From JAJRAG01 sp050010535 (GTDB lineage: Archaea > Thermoplasmatota > Thermoplasmata > Methanomassiliicoccales > JACIVX01): 64,000 nucleotides of DNA. Below the pieces are notes generated by a model. The model was not told where the DNA came from. It saw nothing but the letters and a program-made list of their open reading frames with translations, and did no database searches. The DNA is taken from NCBI GenBank assembly GCA_050010535.1, contig JBEKKT010000019.1, positions 5,000 through 68,999 on the forward strand. The letters run 5' to 3'. Positions 34,261-43,753 of this stretch are shown piece by piece. Made by a program: the position numbers and the translations under genes. Positions within the stretch are counted from its first letter, which is position 1; each line of letters begins with the position of its first letter.

Positions 34261-34820
34261 ATGGCGTTGCCTCAGTTCTCGGTCATGAAGAAGAACACGC
34301 TGATGACCGGTCCTCCGGGCTTTGGCGAGACGAGTTCCATTAGACAGACAGCCATGATGCTTAGGGAGGGGGCGGATGGTTTCTACACGGAAGAGGCTAG
34401 GGAAGACGGGGAAAGAATGGGGTTTAGAATCAGCCGCTGGACGGCGAGAGCGGAGTGCTCGCCCACGTGGACTTCGAAGGCGACCAGAAGGTCGGTCGGT
34501 ACGGTGTGAACGTTACGGATCTCGATAGAGTGGGTGCTGCTGCGATCTGGCGCGCGATGAAAACCGGAAGGGTCGTCATCGTCGACGAGATCGGGAAGGT
34601 GGAGCTGTTTTATTCAGGCTCTAGGATGGCCGTCCTCGAGGCTTTCGGTTCCCTCCGTCCTGTGATAGCGACGATAAAGGACAAGGAAGAACAGTTCTGC
34701 GACGTCATCAAGACGAGGAACGATGTCCAGATCGTGTACATGACCAAGGAGAACCGAGATGCGGTCCCGGATGACATTGTGAGACTCCTGCGAAAGTATT
34801 TATGTTCTAGCACTCAATAA
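34261..34820 (+). pseudogene. Inactivated THEP1-type nucleoside-triphosphatase
   Basis: The likely original start is ATG 34285 (MKKNTLMTGPPGFGETSSIR). The Walker A Lys is replaced by Glu (GFGET instead of GxGKT). A one-base deletion near 34438 breaks the frame after GFRISR. The downstream frame continues as DGESGVLAHVDFEGD, then VGRYGVNVTDLDRVG, RVVIVDEIGKVELF (Walker B) and a normal C-terminus, about 178 residues once repaired. This is the DUF265/THEP1 family, which hydrolyses NTPs slowly. Two independent lesions, one destroying the P-loop, argue for genuine loss of function. Confidence 0.83.
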
Positions 34821-34828
34821 AATAACCG

Positions 34829-35806
34829 ATGACTATCCTTATTGGCTGCAGCGGATGGTCTTATGACGATTGGGTAGGGCGTTTCTATCCCATCGATCTC
34901 GCCCAGAAGAGGGGCGAGTGGCTCAGATACTATGCAGGTTACTTCAGGACAGTGGAGATAAACAGCACGTTCTACCGCCCGCCCAATGATTTCCTCGTGA
35001 ATTCATGGATCAAGAAGGCATCCGACCTCGAGGACTTCGAATTCTCAGTAAAGCTGCCGCAGATCATCACCCACGACTCCATCGTGAAGGGAAATGCGGA
35101 ACATGCGGCGAATCAAGCCGCATCCTTCGAGAAGATATGCGTCGAACCGCTTGCAAGGGAGAACCTTCTCGGTAGCGTGCTCATCCAGCTCTCGCCATAC
35201 TTCAAGAACGAAGGAGACGCCGTCAACAACCTGGCCGTGTTGCTCAGAGTCGTGTCGTGCGATAAGTATCCATACGCAGTCGAATTCCGTCACAGGTCTT
35301 GGCTTGAAGACTCAATTCGGGAGATCGTCCCAGAAGCTCTGGATCTCCTCCAAGGGCGCAACGTCGCGAATGTCGTCATAGACGGTCCCGGCTTTCCAGT
35401 CACGTCCAGAAACGTCGCAGATCACTCCTACATACGATTCCATGGAAGAAACTACGATATCTGGTACTCCGACGAGAAAGAAGATGACTGCAGGATCAAC
35501 CGCTATGATTTCCTCTACTCCGAAACGCAGTTGAGGCCATGGGTCGAAAGAATAAGAGGAGCAGAAGAAGGCGCCCAGAAGGTCAGAGTATACTTCAATA
35601 ACCACGGTAGATCCAAGGCGGTCAAGAACGCCTTCCAGATGATGGACCTGCTATCGATCCCGCATCGTCAAAAAGAGATCCAGTTGCAGGACCAGATGAC
35701 GTTGGGGAGCTTTGATGCCTCCGCTGCGGAAACGAATGTGGTGGAAAAAAACGCAAACCTTCAAATCCATAGACAAAATAGCCGGGGGGCAAGTACCAAT
35801 CGTTGA
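34829..35806 (+). CDS. DUF72 family protein
   Basis: A 325-residue TIM-barrel protein beginning ILIGCSGWSYDDWVGRFYP, with YYAGYFRTVEINSTFYRPPN and FEFSVKLPQIITHDS, then YAVEFRHRSWLEDSIRE and YIRFHGRNYDIWYSDEKEDD, all hallmark blocks of DUF72. The function is unknown; the barrel resembles metal-binding nucleases and isomerases. AGTATTTATG at 34796-34803 gives a leaderless start. The last 45 residues are polar and extend beyond the usual domain. Confidence 0.93.
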   Translation: MTILIGCSGWSYDDWVGRFYPIDLAQKRGEWLRYYAGYFRTVEINSTFYRPPNDFLVNSWIKKASDLEDFEFSVKLPQIITHDSIVKGNAEHAANQAASFEKICVEPLARENLLGSVLIQLSPYFKNEGDAVNNLAVLLRVVSCDKYPYAVEFRHRSWLEDSIREIVPEALDLLQGRNVANVVIDGPGFPVTSRNVADHSYIRFHGRNYDIWYSDEKEDDCRINRYDFLYSETQLRPWVERIRGAEEGAQKVRVYFNNHGRSKAVKNAFQMMDLLSIPHRQKEIQLQDQMTLGSFDASAAETNVVEKNANLQIHRQNSRGASTNR

Positions 35807-35818
35807 TGGTGTCACAAC

Positions 35819-37918
35819 ATGAAGACGCTATTCGAGCCAGAGTCTATTGCTGTGGTCGGGGCTGCCAGAGATGAGGGAAAGGTGGGTCGTGCCGTTATGA
35901 AGAACCTCATCGGCTCTGGATTCAGGGGCAAGATATTCCCGGTGAATCCAAAGGCCCCGGAGATCCTTGGTTTCAAGTGCTATCCCTCCTTGACTAACAT
36001 ACCTGAGCCTGTCGATATGGCTATCATTGTCATCCCTGCTGCATTCGTGCCCAGAGTCATCGAGGAGGCCGGGCAGAAAAGGATAAAATCCGCTATAATA
36101 ATCACTTCGGGTTTCAAAGAGGCTGGAAAGGAGGGCGCCGAACTCGAGAGGAACATTGGGGAGACAGCAAGGAAGTATGGCATGAACATCCTAGGACCCA
36201 ACTGTCTGGGGTTGATCAACACCAATCATAACATGAACGCCACCTTCACCAAAAACTACCCGACGGAAGGACCTGTCGCCATCACGTCTCAATCTGGAGC
36301 CGTTGGAACGACCGTTCTCGACTGGGCATCCGAGGTCAAGATAGGTTTCTCGAAGTTCATTAGTGTCGGCAACAAGGTCGACATCGACGAAGCCGATCTC
36401 ATCGATTATCTCCGGAATGATGACAACACGAAGGTCATCGGGATGTACATAGAAGGCGCTAATAGAGGTAACGAGTTCATGCGGGCCGCATTTCAGGCGA
36501 CGAAGTCAAAGCCGATAATCGCCTTGAAGGCGGGCAGAACGAGCTCCGGCGCGAAGGCCGCTTCTTCGCACACCGGAGCGCTATCTGGGAGCGACAAAGT
36601 TTACGATGCGGCGATGGATCAATCCGGTATCATAAGGGTGAAGACGATCGACGAGCTCTTCGATTTGCTCCTGGTGTTCGCGAACATGCCTTTGCCAAAG
36701 GGGGACGGAGTCGCGGTCGTCACCAATGCTGGCGGTCTTGGCGTCATGGCCGCCGACGCGGCCTCGGATTACGGTCTCACGTTGGCGTCGTTCGAGTCCG
36801 AGACTATAGAGAGGCTGAAGAGCAAGCTGCCGGAACAATGCAACTTCTACAACCCAGTTGATGTGCTGGGAGATGCCGACGCCGTGCGATATGAATTTGC
36901 CATCAGAACGCTTATGGAGGATGAGAACGTTTCCTGCATTGCTGTCATGCTGGCTCCAACCGATCTGGTGGACATACCTTCTACTGCGAGGCTCCTTGCA
37001 TCATTCTCCGGGAACGTGAAGGTGCCAGTCGTCGCTGCCTTCGTCGGCGGCAAGGATTGTCGAAATGGTATTGACATACTGAGACCCTCCGGTATTCCGA
37101 ATTATGAATCGCCTGACAGGGCTATGAGAGCTCTGAGCGGCATGGTGCAGTACCAGAAGATGAACGCGAATAGGGACGAGGCTCCTCCCATCGTAGTCGA
37201 GGGCGACAAGGAACCGGTCCAGAGACTACTAGATAGGATAAGGGCCGAAGGCAGGGTGGCCTTGAGCGAGGACGAGGGCAAGGAGATTCTCAAGGCGTAC
37301 GGGGTTCCGGTTCCCGTGGAGATTGTCGCGAAGGATTCTAAGGGGGCAGTGGAAGCGGCTGATCGTATCGGTTACCCAGTCGTCATGAAAATCGTCTCTC
37401 CGGATATAGCCCACAAGACCGATGTGGGCGGTGTAGCGGTCGGTGTTGCGAATGCTGAGGACGTCAAGAAGCAGTTCAACCTTATCGTCAGCAGGAGCAA
37501 GAACAAAATGCCAGACGCGAGGATCGACGGCGTAGTAATATGTCAGACGATAAGCGGAAGGGAGGTCATCATCGGCATGGTTCGCGATCCACAGTTCGGC
37601 CCCGTCATCACCTTCGGTCTCGGCGGAATATTCGTGGAGATCATGAAGGACGTCACCCAGAGGATCGCTCCTCTGACGGAGGCTCAGGTGACGAAGATGA
37701 TATCCTCGATCAGAGCATTCCCGATACTGTCTGGTGCGAGGGGAAGGAAGCCGGCTGATATCAACTCACTGAAGAATGTCATCTATAGGGTCGCGCAGGT
37801 CTCTCTTGATTTCCCAGAAATATCTGAGCTTGAAATCAACCCCGTCATCGTGTCAGATGAGGGGAAGGGATGCGGCGCAGTCGACGCGCTGGTCATAATT
37901 AGGAGGGAGAACAAATGA
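35819..37918 (+). CDS. ADP-forming acetate/acyl-CoA synthetase, fused alpha and beta subunits
   Basis: This conserves energy by converting acyl-CoA + ADP + Pi to acid + CoA + ATP. The 699-residue protein has the CoA-binding Rossmann domain (SIAVVGAARDEGKVGRAVMK), the ligase-CoA domains with GPNCLGLINTNHNMNATF and ITSQSGAVGTTVLDWASE, the phosphohistidine site AASSHTGALSGSDKVYDAAM (His about residue 251), and a C-terminal ATP-grasp domain (about 470-699; GYPVVMKIVSPDIAHKTDVG, ITFGLGGIFVEIMKDVTQRI, LEINPVIVSDEG). The alpha-beta fusion is common in archaea. Its stop overlaps the next ATG by four bases (ATGA). Confidence 0.95.
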   Translation: MKTLFEPESIAVVGAARDEGKVGRAVMKNLIGSGFRGKIFPVNPKAPEILGFKCYPSLTNIPEPVDMAIIVIPAAFVPRVIEEAGQKRIKSAIIITSGFKEAGKEGAELERNIGETARKYGMNILGPNCLGLINTNHNMNATFTKNYPTEGPVAITSQSGAVGTTVLDWASEVKIGFSKFISVGNKVDIDEADLIDYLRNDDNTKVIGMYIEGANRGNEFMRAAFQATKSKPIIALKAGRTSSGAKAASSHTGALSGSDKVYDAAMDQSGIIRVKTIDELFDLLLVFANMPLPKGDGVAVVTNAGGLGVMAADAASDYGLTLASFESETIERLKSKLPEQCNFYNPVDVLGDADAVRYEFAIRTLMEDENVSCIAVMLAPTDLVDIPSTARLLASFSGNVKVPVVAAFVGGKDCRNGIDILRPSGIPNYESPDRAMRALSGMVQYQKMNANRDEAPPIVVEGDKEPVQRLLDRIRAEGRVALSEDEGKEILKAYGVPVPVEIVAKDSKGAVEAADRIGYPVVMKIVSPDIAHKTDVGGVAVGVANAEDVKKQFNLIVSRSKNKMPDARIDGVVICQTISGREVIIGMVRDPQFGPVITFGLGGIFVEIMKDVTQRIAPLTEAQVTKMISSIRAFPILSGARGRKPADINSLKNVIYRVAQVSLDFPEISELEINPVIVSDEGKGCGAVDALVIIRRENK

Positions 37919-38925
37919 AATCGTTCTATCTCGGATCGGTTGTAGAGAAAGCAGGAAAATCGATGGTGGCTCTTGGTATGGCCAAGAACTTCCCTGGAAA
38001 AGTCGGATACTTCAGGCCGTTCAAGGAGGCTCTTGTCTCTATCCACAACCGCGTTGTGGACCAAGATGCCTATCTCATGAAGAAGGCTTTGAACCTGGAG
38101 CCGGACGAAGGCACTCTCTGTCCGTGTACCTACGATCTGTTCAAAGGAACCACCATCGACAGAGTCACGAAATGTTATAGCAAGGCGGCCCTCGAGGCCG
38201 ACCTGATGTTAATCGAAGGTACCCGTAACATCGCCACAGGATACACGCATCAAGTCTCAGGCTTCGCCATCTCCGAGGCGGTTGGAGCCGAGGTCATACT
38301 GGTCTCGACTTCAAAGCCGTCCGCGCTCGACCGAATAGGCATGTTGAAGCGCCTCATGGAGAACTACAAGGTCAACCTCGTAGGCGTCATCCTCAACATG
38401 ACTGATGACCCAGCCACGGAAGCATTCCTGAAGGGCAAGGGCGTGAATGTCCTCGGTTCCATACCGACGATCAAGCAGCTGAAGTACTTCCGCGTGAAGG
38501 AGATTGCGGAGGCGCTGGGCGCAGAGGTAATCGTCGGGGACGAGGATGCGATGTACAAGTACGTCGAGGAGGTCACGATTGGCGCGATGACTCCGGAGAG
38601 CGCTATAAAGTACATGCGCAGGATTCCGAGAAAGGCGGTCATCACCGGCGGAGACAGATCCGACATCCAGATGGCGGCGCTCTCGACCGACACGTCATGC
38701 TTGGTCCTGACTGGTGGTCTTTATCCCGCGAAGACTGTCGTCGCAAGGGCGTACGAGGCTGAGGTCCCGATACTCCTGGCGAGATACGACACGATGACCA
38801 CGGCGGAACTGATCGAGCACCTCATCGCCAGGATCGACCCGGACGATCAGAGCGAGATCGAGACGATCGCGAAGACCGTGAAGGACCATGTGGACCTGGA
38901 CCGTATCTGGCAGGACTGGGTGTAG
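37915..38925 (+). CDS. BioD-like/DRTGG-domain protein related to the phosphotransacetylase N-terminal region
   Basis: A 336-residue protein. The N-terminal half is a BioD-like P-loop domain (SFYLGSVVEKAGKSMVALGM, Lys-Ser of the loop about residue 15; LMLIEGTRNIATGY). The C-terminal half is a DRTGG domain (AVITGGDRSDIQMAALSTDT, LTGGLYPAKTVVARAYEAEV). This pairing occurs at the N-terminus of long bacterial phosphotransacetylases (COG0857), where it is regulatory. Here it stands alone without the transacetylase catalytic domain, and its start overlaps the acyl-CoA synthetase stop, so it probably regulates or senses metabolites for that enzyme. Confidence 0.9.
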   Translation: MKSFYLGSVVEKAGKSMVALGMAKNFPGKVGYFRPFKEALVSIHNRVVDQDAYLMKKALNLEPDEGTLCPCTYDLFKGTTIDRVTKCYSKAALEADLMLIEGTRNIATGYTHQVSGFAISEAVGAEVILVSTSKPSALDRIGMLKRLMENYKVNLVGVILNMTDDPATEAFLKGKGVNVLGSIPTIKQLKYFRVKEIAEALGAEVIVGDEDAMYKYVEEVTIGAMTPESAIKYMRRIPRKAVITGGDRSDIQMAALSTDTSCLVLTGGLYPAKTVVARAYEAEVPILLARYDTMTTAELIEHLIARIDPDDQSEIETIAKTVKDHVDLDRIWQDWV

Positions 38926-38955
38926 GCGAGCAACGTACCAGAATAGGTCACCCGG

Positions 38956-41361
38956 TCATCCTTCTAAGGTGACCTCGCTCGTCCCGTCCTCCATTTCCTT
39001 CACATTTATCACATGACCCATGAATTCCTTCACGTCCTCGATGTGCGTTATCAGAACGATCTGATGGAATTGCTTTGAGAGCTGGTTTAGGGTCATCATT
39101 ATGCTCCGCTTTCTCGTTTGGTCTTGAGAGCCGAATATCTCGTCTAGTATCAAGAAGTTGACATTGCTGCCGGCTCGGTCAGCTATCACCCTTGATATCG
39201 CGAGTCTCAAGCAGAGGTTGGCCAGGTCGCCTTCCCCTCCGGAGAATCTACTCATGGGGTACTTTACGCCGCCGTCGAATACGTGGATCTCATAATCATC
39301 GTCGAGGTCCATCCCGCCGTACCTGGAATCGGTGAGATCGGTGAGCAGAGTTGATGATATCCCGGACAGTGTCGGGATGATTCTCGACATCACGTTTGAT
39401 CGGAACTCCTTCATCACTGAGCCGAGAACGGTCAGCTGCTCCATGTCCTTCGTCTTCTCCACCATTCCACTCTCGCACGAGATCGTCTCTTCCAGCTGCT
39501 CCCTTCGAATCTTAAGCTCTCTCTGATCAAGGCTGATCTCGGCCTCCTTTGTGATGAGCTCATTCCTTCTCAATTCACGCGCCTGCATCGCCTCTTCATA
39601 TTCGGCAAGAGCCTTCTGGCGCTCATCTTGCTGGTATCCCAGCTCTGCTATCTCTGATTCTATGCTTTCAAGAGCCGATCTCGCCTCTTCGACCTGGGTT
39701 CCAATTGCCAGAAGCTCCTCCTCGAGGCCGGGGAGTCGCTGCGATTTGATTCGCAACTCTGTGTATCTATCCTCGACATACTTGAGATCCTGGATTCGGA
39801 CCTTCGCCGCAGCGAATTCGTTCTCGTCGAACCTCAGATCCTCAAACCCCTCAATCCTCTTTTCAAGCTCGTGTCGTTCATCCGATAGCTTCTCCAGGTT
39901 CCGAGAGAGCTGATCGATCGATGCGGTGAGCTGGATCCCTTCCCTCTGCTGCTTCTTCAACTCCTTCTTCCTTTTCTCAAGCGCTTCTCTCTTCAGTCTA
40001 AGCCTCTCGAGTTCCTTTTCGACCGAAAGCCTGTCCCCTTCCATCCCTCTCGTTCTCTCTTCTTTATCTTCGATTTCTCCGGAAAGCTTCGCGACAAGGT
40101 GTGCGTGATGGTCTCCCAACCGTCTCTCGCAAGTGGGGCATGGGCTTTCCGGACCGAGGTTCTTGATACTCTCCATCTTCGATCTAGTCTCTTCAGTCTC
40201 CCCAACGATCCTCCTCATCTCCGATCCGATCCATCCTAATTGCTCTCTAGCCGAGCTCATCTGCTTGTCCGTCTCTTCCAGGTTCTCTTCAACGGTCTTC
40301 AGACGGTCCTCGAACCCATCCAAAGGAGCCAGCACTTTCTGCTTCTGCGCGATCTCTGAAGCGATTCCAGACTCCTTCTCCTTGAGCTCCCACAAGTTCC
40401 TCTCAAGGTTCTTTCTCTCCTCGTGTCTGCGCATCTGTTTCTCTATTTCCTCCACTTCTCTTGCCAGTGCCAGATATTCCTCATGTCCGTTTTTCAGCGC
40501 GTAGATTTCGCCGAGCTTCTCCTTCAGTCCCCGGATCTCGGCCGAGAGGTCTCCGCTTCTGCTCTCGAGATTCCTTATCCTCTCTCTTTTCTCTACGGCT
40601 CTCTCGTTGACCCTCCTGTGCTCTTCGTCCCTTCTCAGCGCCAAGTCCCTTCTCTCTCTCGCAACGAACACTCGCCCGTCGAGGGATGCGATTTCCTCTT
40701 TCAGGGGCGCGAGATCCTTCTGGGCTAGGTCAATCCTCTCCACGAGAACCCCAATATCTCCGGCAAGAACGTCCTTCTTCTGCCTGCCATCCTCCGTGAG
40801 CAGCGACCGAGTGGTCATCTCCAGGCTCTTCTTCATCACTGAGACGTCCCTGTCTATGTCGCTCACTACCTTATCCAGGACGTCGATGTCGAGCATCCGC
40901 AGGATTAGCTTCTTCCGTTCGAAAGGTCTGAACGATGAGAGTGCGTTCAGTTCCTTCTGTCTGGCGAAAACCGAGATGAAGAACGCCTTGTGGTCCATAC
41001 CGAGCCGCCTCGATATCTCCTCGCTCACGGCCTTGTCGCCCCTCGCCTCGGGCTTATCGTTAACGATCAGGGTGGCATCGACCTTCAGGTCCTTGCCCTT
41101 CATGGTTCTCTCGAGATGGTAGGAATCGCCTTCGATATCGAACTCGAGCATGACCCTGCACTCCTCGTTCGGCTCCGCGCCCATCCATCTCACTTGCTCT
41201 TTTGTCGTGCGAACGATCTCGGCCTCGTTCCCGTACAGCGCCCAAGCGATCGCCTCTATCAAACTGGACTTACCAGCACCGTTCGGCCCCACGATTCCGA
41301 TGACCCCGTCCGGGAACTCAAGTGCGCACTGGCGGAACTTGCGATAGTTCTTGAGTTCCAT
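38956..41361 (-). CDS. rad50: DNA double-strand break repair ATPase Rad50
   Basis: This SMC-like ATPase works with Mre11 in double-strand break end processing. The 801-residue protein has Walker A VGPNGAGKSSLIEAIAWALY near the N-terminus, two coiled-coil arms, a zinc hook CPTC (ESPCPTCERRLGDHHAHLV, about residue 410), the ABC signature MSRFSGGEGDLANLCLRLAI and Walker B NFLILDEIFGSQDQ. In-frame codons before ATG 41361 (RIRLRY) resemble the conserved first beta strand, but no ATG/GTG/TTG is available there, so the protein starts slightly shorter than usual. It begins five bases after mre11. Confidence 0.96.
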   Translation of the reverse strand: MELKNYRKFRQCALEFPDGVIGIVGPNGAGKSSLIEAIAWALYGNEAEIVRTTKEQVRWMGAEPNEECRVMLEFDIEGDSYHLERTMKGKDLKVDATLIVNDKPEARGDKAVSEEISRRLGMDHKAFFISVFARQKELNALSSFRPFERKKLILRMLDIDVLDKVVSDIDRDVSVMKKSLEMTTRSLLTEDGRQKKDVLAGDIGVLVERIDLAQKDLAPLKEEIASLDGRVFVARERRDLALRRDEEHRRVNERAVEKRERIRNLESRSGDLSAEIRGLKEKLGEIYALKNGHEEYLALAREVEEIEKQMRRHEERKNLERNLWELKEKESGIASEIAQKQKVLAPLDGFEDRLKTVEENLEETDKQMSSAREQLGWIGSEMRRIVGETEETRSKMESIKNLGPESPCPTCERRLGDHHAHLVAKLSGEIEDKEERTRGMEGDRLSVEKELERLRLKREALEKRKKELKKQQREGIQLTASIDQLSRNLEKLSDERHELEKRIEGFEDLRFDENEFAAAKVRIQDLKYVEDRYTELRIKSQRLPGLEEELLAIGTQVEEARSALESIESEIAELGYQQDERQKALAEYEEAMQARELRRNELITKEAEISLDQRELKIRREQLEETISCESGMVEKTKDMEQLTVLGSVMKEFRSNVMSRIIPTLSGISSTLLTDLTDSRYGGMDLDDDYEIHVFDGGVKYPMSRFSGGEGDLANLCLRLAISRVIADRAGSNVNFLILDEIFGSQDQTRKRSIMMTLNQLSKQFHQIVLITHIEDVKEFMGHVINVKEMEDGTSEVTLEG

Positions 41362-41366
41362 GTATC

Positions 41367-42488
41367 TCAGTCTGATTCTTCCATCCCCCTGCGAAGGTAG
41401 TCCAATCCCATCGCGCGGACCCTATTTTTATCCGTATTCTCCACGGGATAGCGCTCGAGGAACGAAGCGAACTCCCTGTCGAGCGAGTCGAGGGCGGTGT
41501 TGGTACCCTGAACCGAGACGCCATCCTGGATCAGATCGTACTTGAGCTCGAAGTGCGTCGCCGCTCTGGTCATCTGTTTCATCCAGTTGAAATCAAGCGT
41601 CTTGTAGAGTGAGGGCGTGAGGTTCTTTATCCTCATCCGCACGACACTGCCCTCGAGATCGACAGAGTCGATTTCGTCGCCTATTGCGGTCCGGAGGGAG
41701 AGTGAGTCCAGACGCATAGCATCTATCGGCACGAGGTCGATCATTTCCCTGGTCGTCAGCGAAACGAAATCCCTTTTGCCCTTATCTAGATCTATAAGCA
41801 GGAACCCCTTCTCTTGATGTGCCTCTGCGAAAGACAGTCTCTCGGTCGATCCCGAGTACCAAGCATTCGGAGCAACCTCGCAAGAGCCGTGGTAGTGACC
41901 CAAGGCGATGTAGTCCAGGTCTTTTTTCAGGTACGAAGACTGGACGAGGACCTCGTTGAACTCGTTCATCCTGAACACACCAAGTCCGATCACTCCGGCG
42001 TGCAGAACACCGACGTTGAACCTCGCATCCCTTGACAGACCAATGGATTGAAGGTTCCTCGTAAGATTATCGCCGTCCGAATGGGGCACTGCATGGACGA
42101 CGAGGTCTCCCAGATCTACGGATTCGTACGCCCCTTTGTAGACCGGATGCAAGCCCTCGATGTGCTCCAGTATCCTGAAAACGCTGCCGGTTTCCTGGAG
42201 TCTCGGGGTGGAGTGGTTGCCGGCGATCACGACGGTCGGTATGCCGGCTTCCGCCATGCGTCTCAGCTGGTCTAGGACAAAGGAGATGGCCCTGTTCGTC
42301 GGTCGGACCGAGTCGAACAGGTCTCCGGAATGGACAACGGCGTCTGGTTTGAGATAAATCACACGGTCGACAAATTGCTTGAAGGCGTCAAAGACATCGA
42401 TCTCTCGCTGGTTCAGACCTGTGCTCTCATCGACCCTGCTGTAGGCCGAATAGCCGATATGGGTGTCGGAGACGTGGGCAATCCTCAA
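41367..42488 (-). CDS. mre11: DNA double-strand break repair nuclease Mre11
   Basis: I start it at TTG 42488 (RIAHVSDTHIGYSAYSR, 373 residues), preceded by GGGGGT; the frame extends to an ATG at 42524 with no family similarity. The phosphoesterase motifs are HVSDTHIG, VVHSGDLFDSV, VVIAGNHSTPRL, VHAVPHSDG and IALGHYHGSCEV, which bind two Mn ions. The C-terminal capping and Rad50-binding parts follow. It precedes rad50 on the same strand. The usual archaeal partners herA and nurA are not adjacent. Confidence 0.95.
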   Translation of the reverse strand: MRIAHVSDTHIGYSAYSRVDESTGLNQREIDVFDAFKQFVDRVIYLKPDAVVHSGDLFDSVRPTNRAISFVLDQLRRMAEAGIPTVVIAGNHSTPRLQETGSVFRILEHIEGLHPVYKGAYESVDLGDLVVHAVPHSDGDNLTRNLQSIGLSRDARFNVGVLHAGVIGLGVFRMNEFNEVLVQSSYLKKDLDYIALGHYHGSCEVAPNAWYSGSTERLSFAEAHQEKGFLLIDLDKGKRDFVSLTTREMIDLVPIDAMRLDSLSLRTAIGDEIDSVDLEGSVVRMRIKNLTPSLYKTLDFNWMKQMTRAATHFELKYDLIQDGVSVQGTNTALDSLDREFASFLERYPVENTDKNRVRAMGLDYLRRGMEESD

Positions 42489-42585
42489 ATGAGACCCCCA
42501 ATGTGATTGAGTAACGTGATGCACTCTGTGAATTGGAAACCGTCACCGGCGCTTAGGTTCCGAGCCACGCGAACTTCTTCCTTCA

Positions 42586-42729
42586 TCACTTCTCTCCGTC
42601 GTCCATGGTTCCCTTGCTGAGAATCTCCGCCATCTTGCTGTGCGCTGATGTTGTGACCTTCCACAGAATGTACGCGACTATCGCACCGACCACGACGATC
42701 GCTATCAGCGGTAATGATAATGCTTCCAC
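42586..42729 (-). CDS. 47-residue single-pass membrane protein
   Basis: Too short for most gene callers. GTG 42729 opens a frame encoding EALSLPLIAIVVVGAIVAYI as one transmembrane helix, then LWKVTTSAHSKMAEILSKG and an acidic end (TMDDGEK). Its topology is a short outer N-terminus, one helix and a cytoplasmic helix. It lies about 100 bases upstream of mre11 on the same strand. No clear ribosome-binding site is seen. I do not recognise the family. Confidence 0.5.
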   Translation of the reverse strand: MEALSLPLIAIVVVGAIVAYILWKVTTSAHSKMAEILSKGTMDDGEK

Positions 42730-42837
42730 TGTGCAAAAGGGTTGTGCCTAGAATGGCGACAATGTTCGATATGGATCGAAACCTCTTCTCATTTCCTTCT
42801 TTTCTTCCCCCAATTTTTCCACAAGAAGATAGAAATC

Positions 42838-42985
42838 AACCCTCGACTCGGCGAGAGACTCTACTCATACTCATCCCCGACTCGTCGTCGACTCGGCGAG
42901 AGACCCGAAACGAGATCCGCACACGGATCCGCACTCGCATGCACACTCGTTTCGAACCCGATTCGAAGATTGTCCTAATTTGCTT
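42838..42985. repeat. CGAnTC-rich repetitive intergenic stretch
   Basis: ACTCGGCGAGAGAC occurs twice (about 42846-42859 and 42893-42906), with related GACTCGTCG, ACTCATACTCAT, ATCCGCAC and ACTCG units around it. Downstream, AAGCATGC is directly repeated (43000-43015 region). A plus-strand frame runs through it and gives Arg/Thr-rich low-complexity protein, which I judge non-coding. Overall the 42730-43057 gap has no convincing gene. Confidence 0.45.
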
Positions 42986-43057
42986 GAAGGTTGCATCAAG
43001 CATGCCGGAAGCATGCTTGAGGGTTTGCTCGAGAATTGACGTCTCTATGCATTTAGC

Positions 43058-43753
43058 TTATCTCAAAGACTCGTCGCCGTCATAAAAGCCCACATCTATG
43101 TGCGTACCGTCGCAGAAGGGCTTGTTCTTGGACGACCCGCCGCATCGACACAACGTAACTCTATTACGAACCTCATAAGTGCTGCCATCGGACGATTCGA
43201 CAGTTACTCCGCCCTTCAGCCATATCGGGCCGCTTACCTTGTTCTGAGGATCCTCGATTAGGCTTATTGACTGTTCAAACTCTTTCTCTATTACCTTTCC
43301 GGTTCTTTTGTCGTACTCAACTAGTCTTCCTGAGGGGCAGTTGCAAGCTTCTTCAATTGCCAATTCCCTGACCTTCGGGTCATCAGAATGATGGGTAAGT
43401 TCCCATGTCCCTCCGCCTCTGTGGCAAAATCTCGCAGCAGAACAAAGCGCAGGAGCATCTTTCAGCCTCAATGTAGGCCCGTTCATAACCTGGGCCTGTT
43501 TGTCAAATGGCTCTCCGCTTGCTGTTTCAGTGCCATCAAACCCGACCTTTGCATGTGTGCCATCGCAGAATGGTTTGTCTTTCGACTGCCCGCAGCGACA
43601 CAGTGCGCACGGCTTGTTGGACGGCATGTCTCTTCCCTTGACCCACTTTTCTGGTTCGCCTTCCTTTCCTATAATTTGTATGTCTATTGGCAAGCCTCCT
43701 GAGACCAAATAGGGGCCATCCTTTGTAATCATTATCTTGGCATCTTTCCGCAT
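43058..43753 (-). CDS. CDGSH-type iron-sulfur protein with two CDGSH motifs and a central Cys cluster
   Basis: Start at ATG 43753 because the TATTATATTATG element at 43776-43787 predicts transcription start near 43755; ATG 43777 would overlap the promoter. The 231-residue protein has CDGSH motif 1 CRCGQSKDKPFCDGTH (about residue 55), a central segment CSAARFCHRGGGTWELT and ACNCPSGRL resembling a 4Fe-4S mono-cluster domain, and CDGSH motif 2 CRCGGSSKNKPFCDGTH (about residue 210). Each CDGSH motif is C-x-C-x2-[ST]-x3-P-x-C-D-G-x-H and binds one 2Fe-2S cluster with a His ligand. It is probably a soluble redox or cluster-transfer protein. Confidence 0.92.
   Translation of the reverse strand: MRKDAKIMITKDGPYLVSGGLPIDIQIIGKEGEPEKWVKGRDMPSNKPCALCRCGQSKDKPFCDGTHAKVGFDGTETASGEPFDKQAQVMNGPTLRLKDAPALCSAARFCHRGGGTWELTHHSDDPKVRELAIEEACNCPSGRLVEYDKRTGKVIEKEFEQSISLIEDPQNKVSGPIWLKGGVTVESSDGSTYEVRNRVTLCRCGGSSKNKPFCDGTHIDVGFYDGDESLR

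Noticed and set aside
42714..43085. 123-residue plus-strand frame rich in Arg/Thr
   Set aside because: Low-complexity product of a repetitive stretch with no family, RBS or promoter; it also overlaps the start of the small membrane gene and the CDGSH gene on the other strand.
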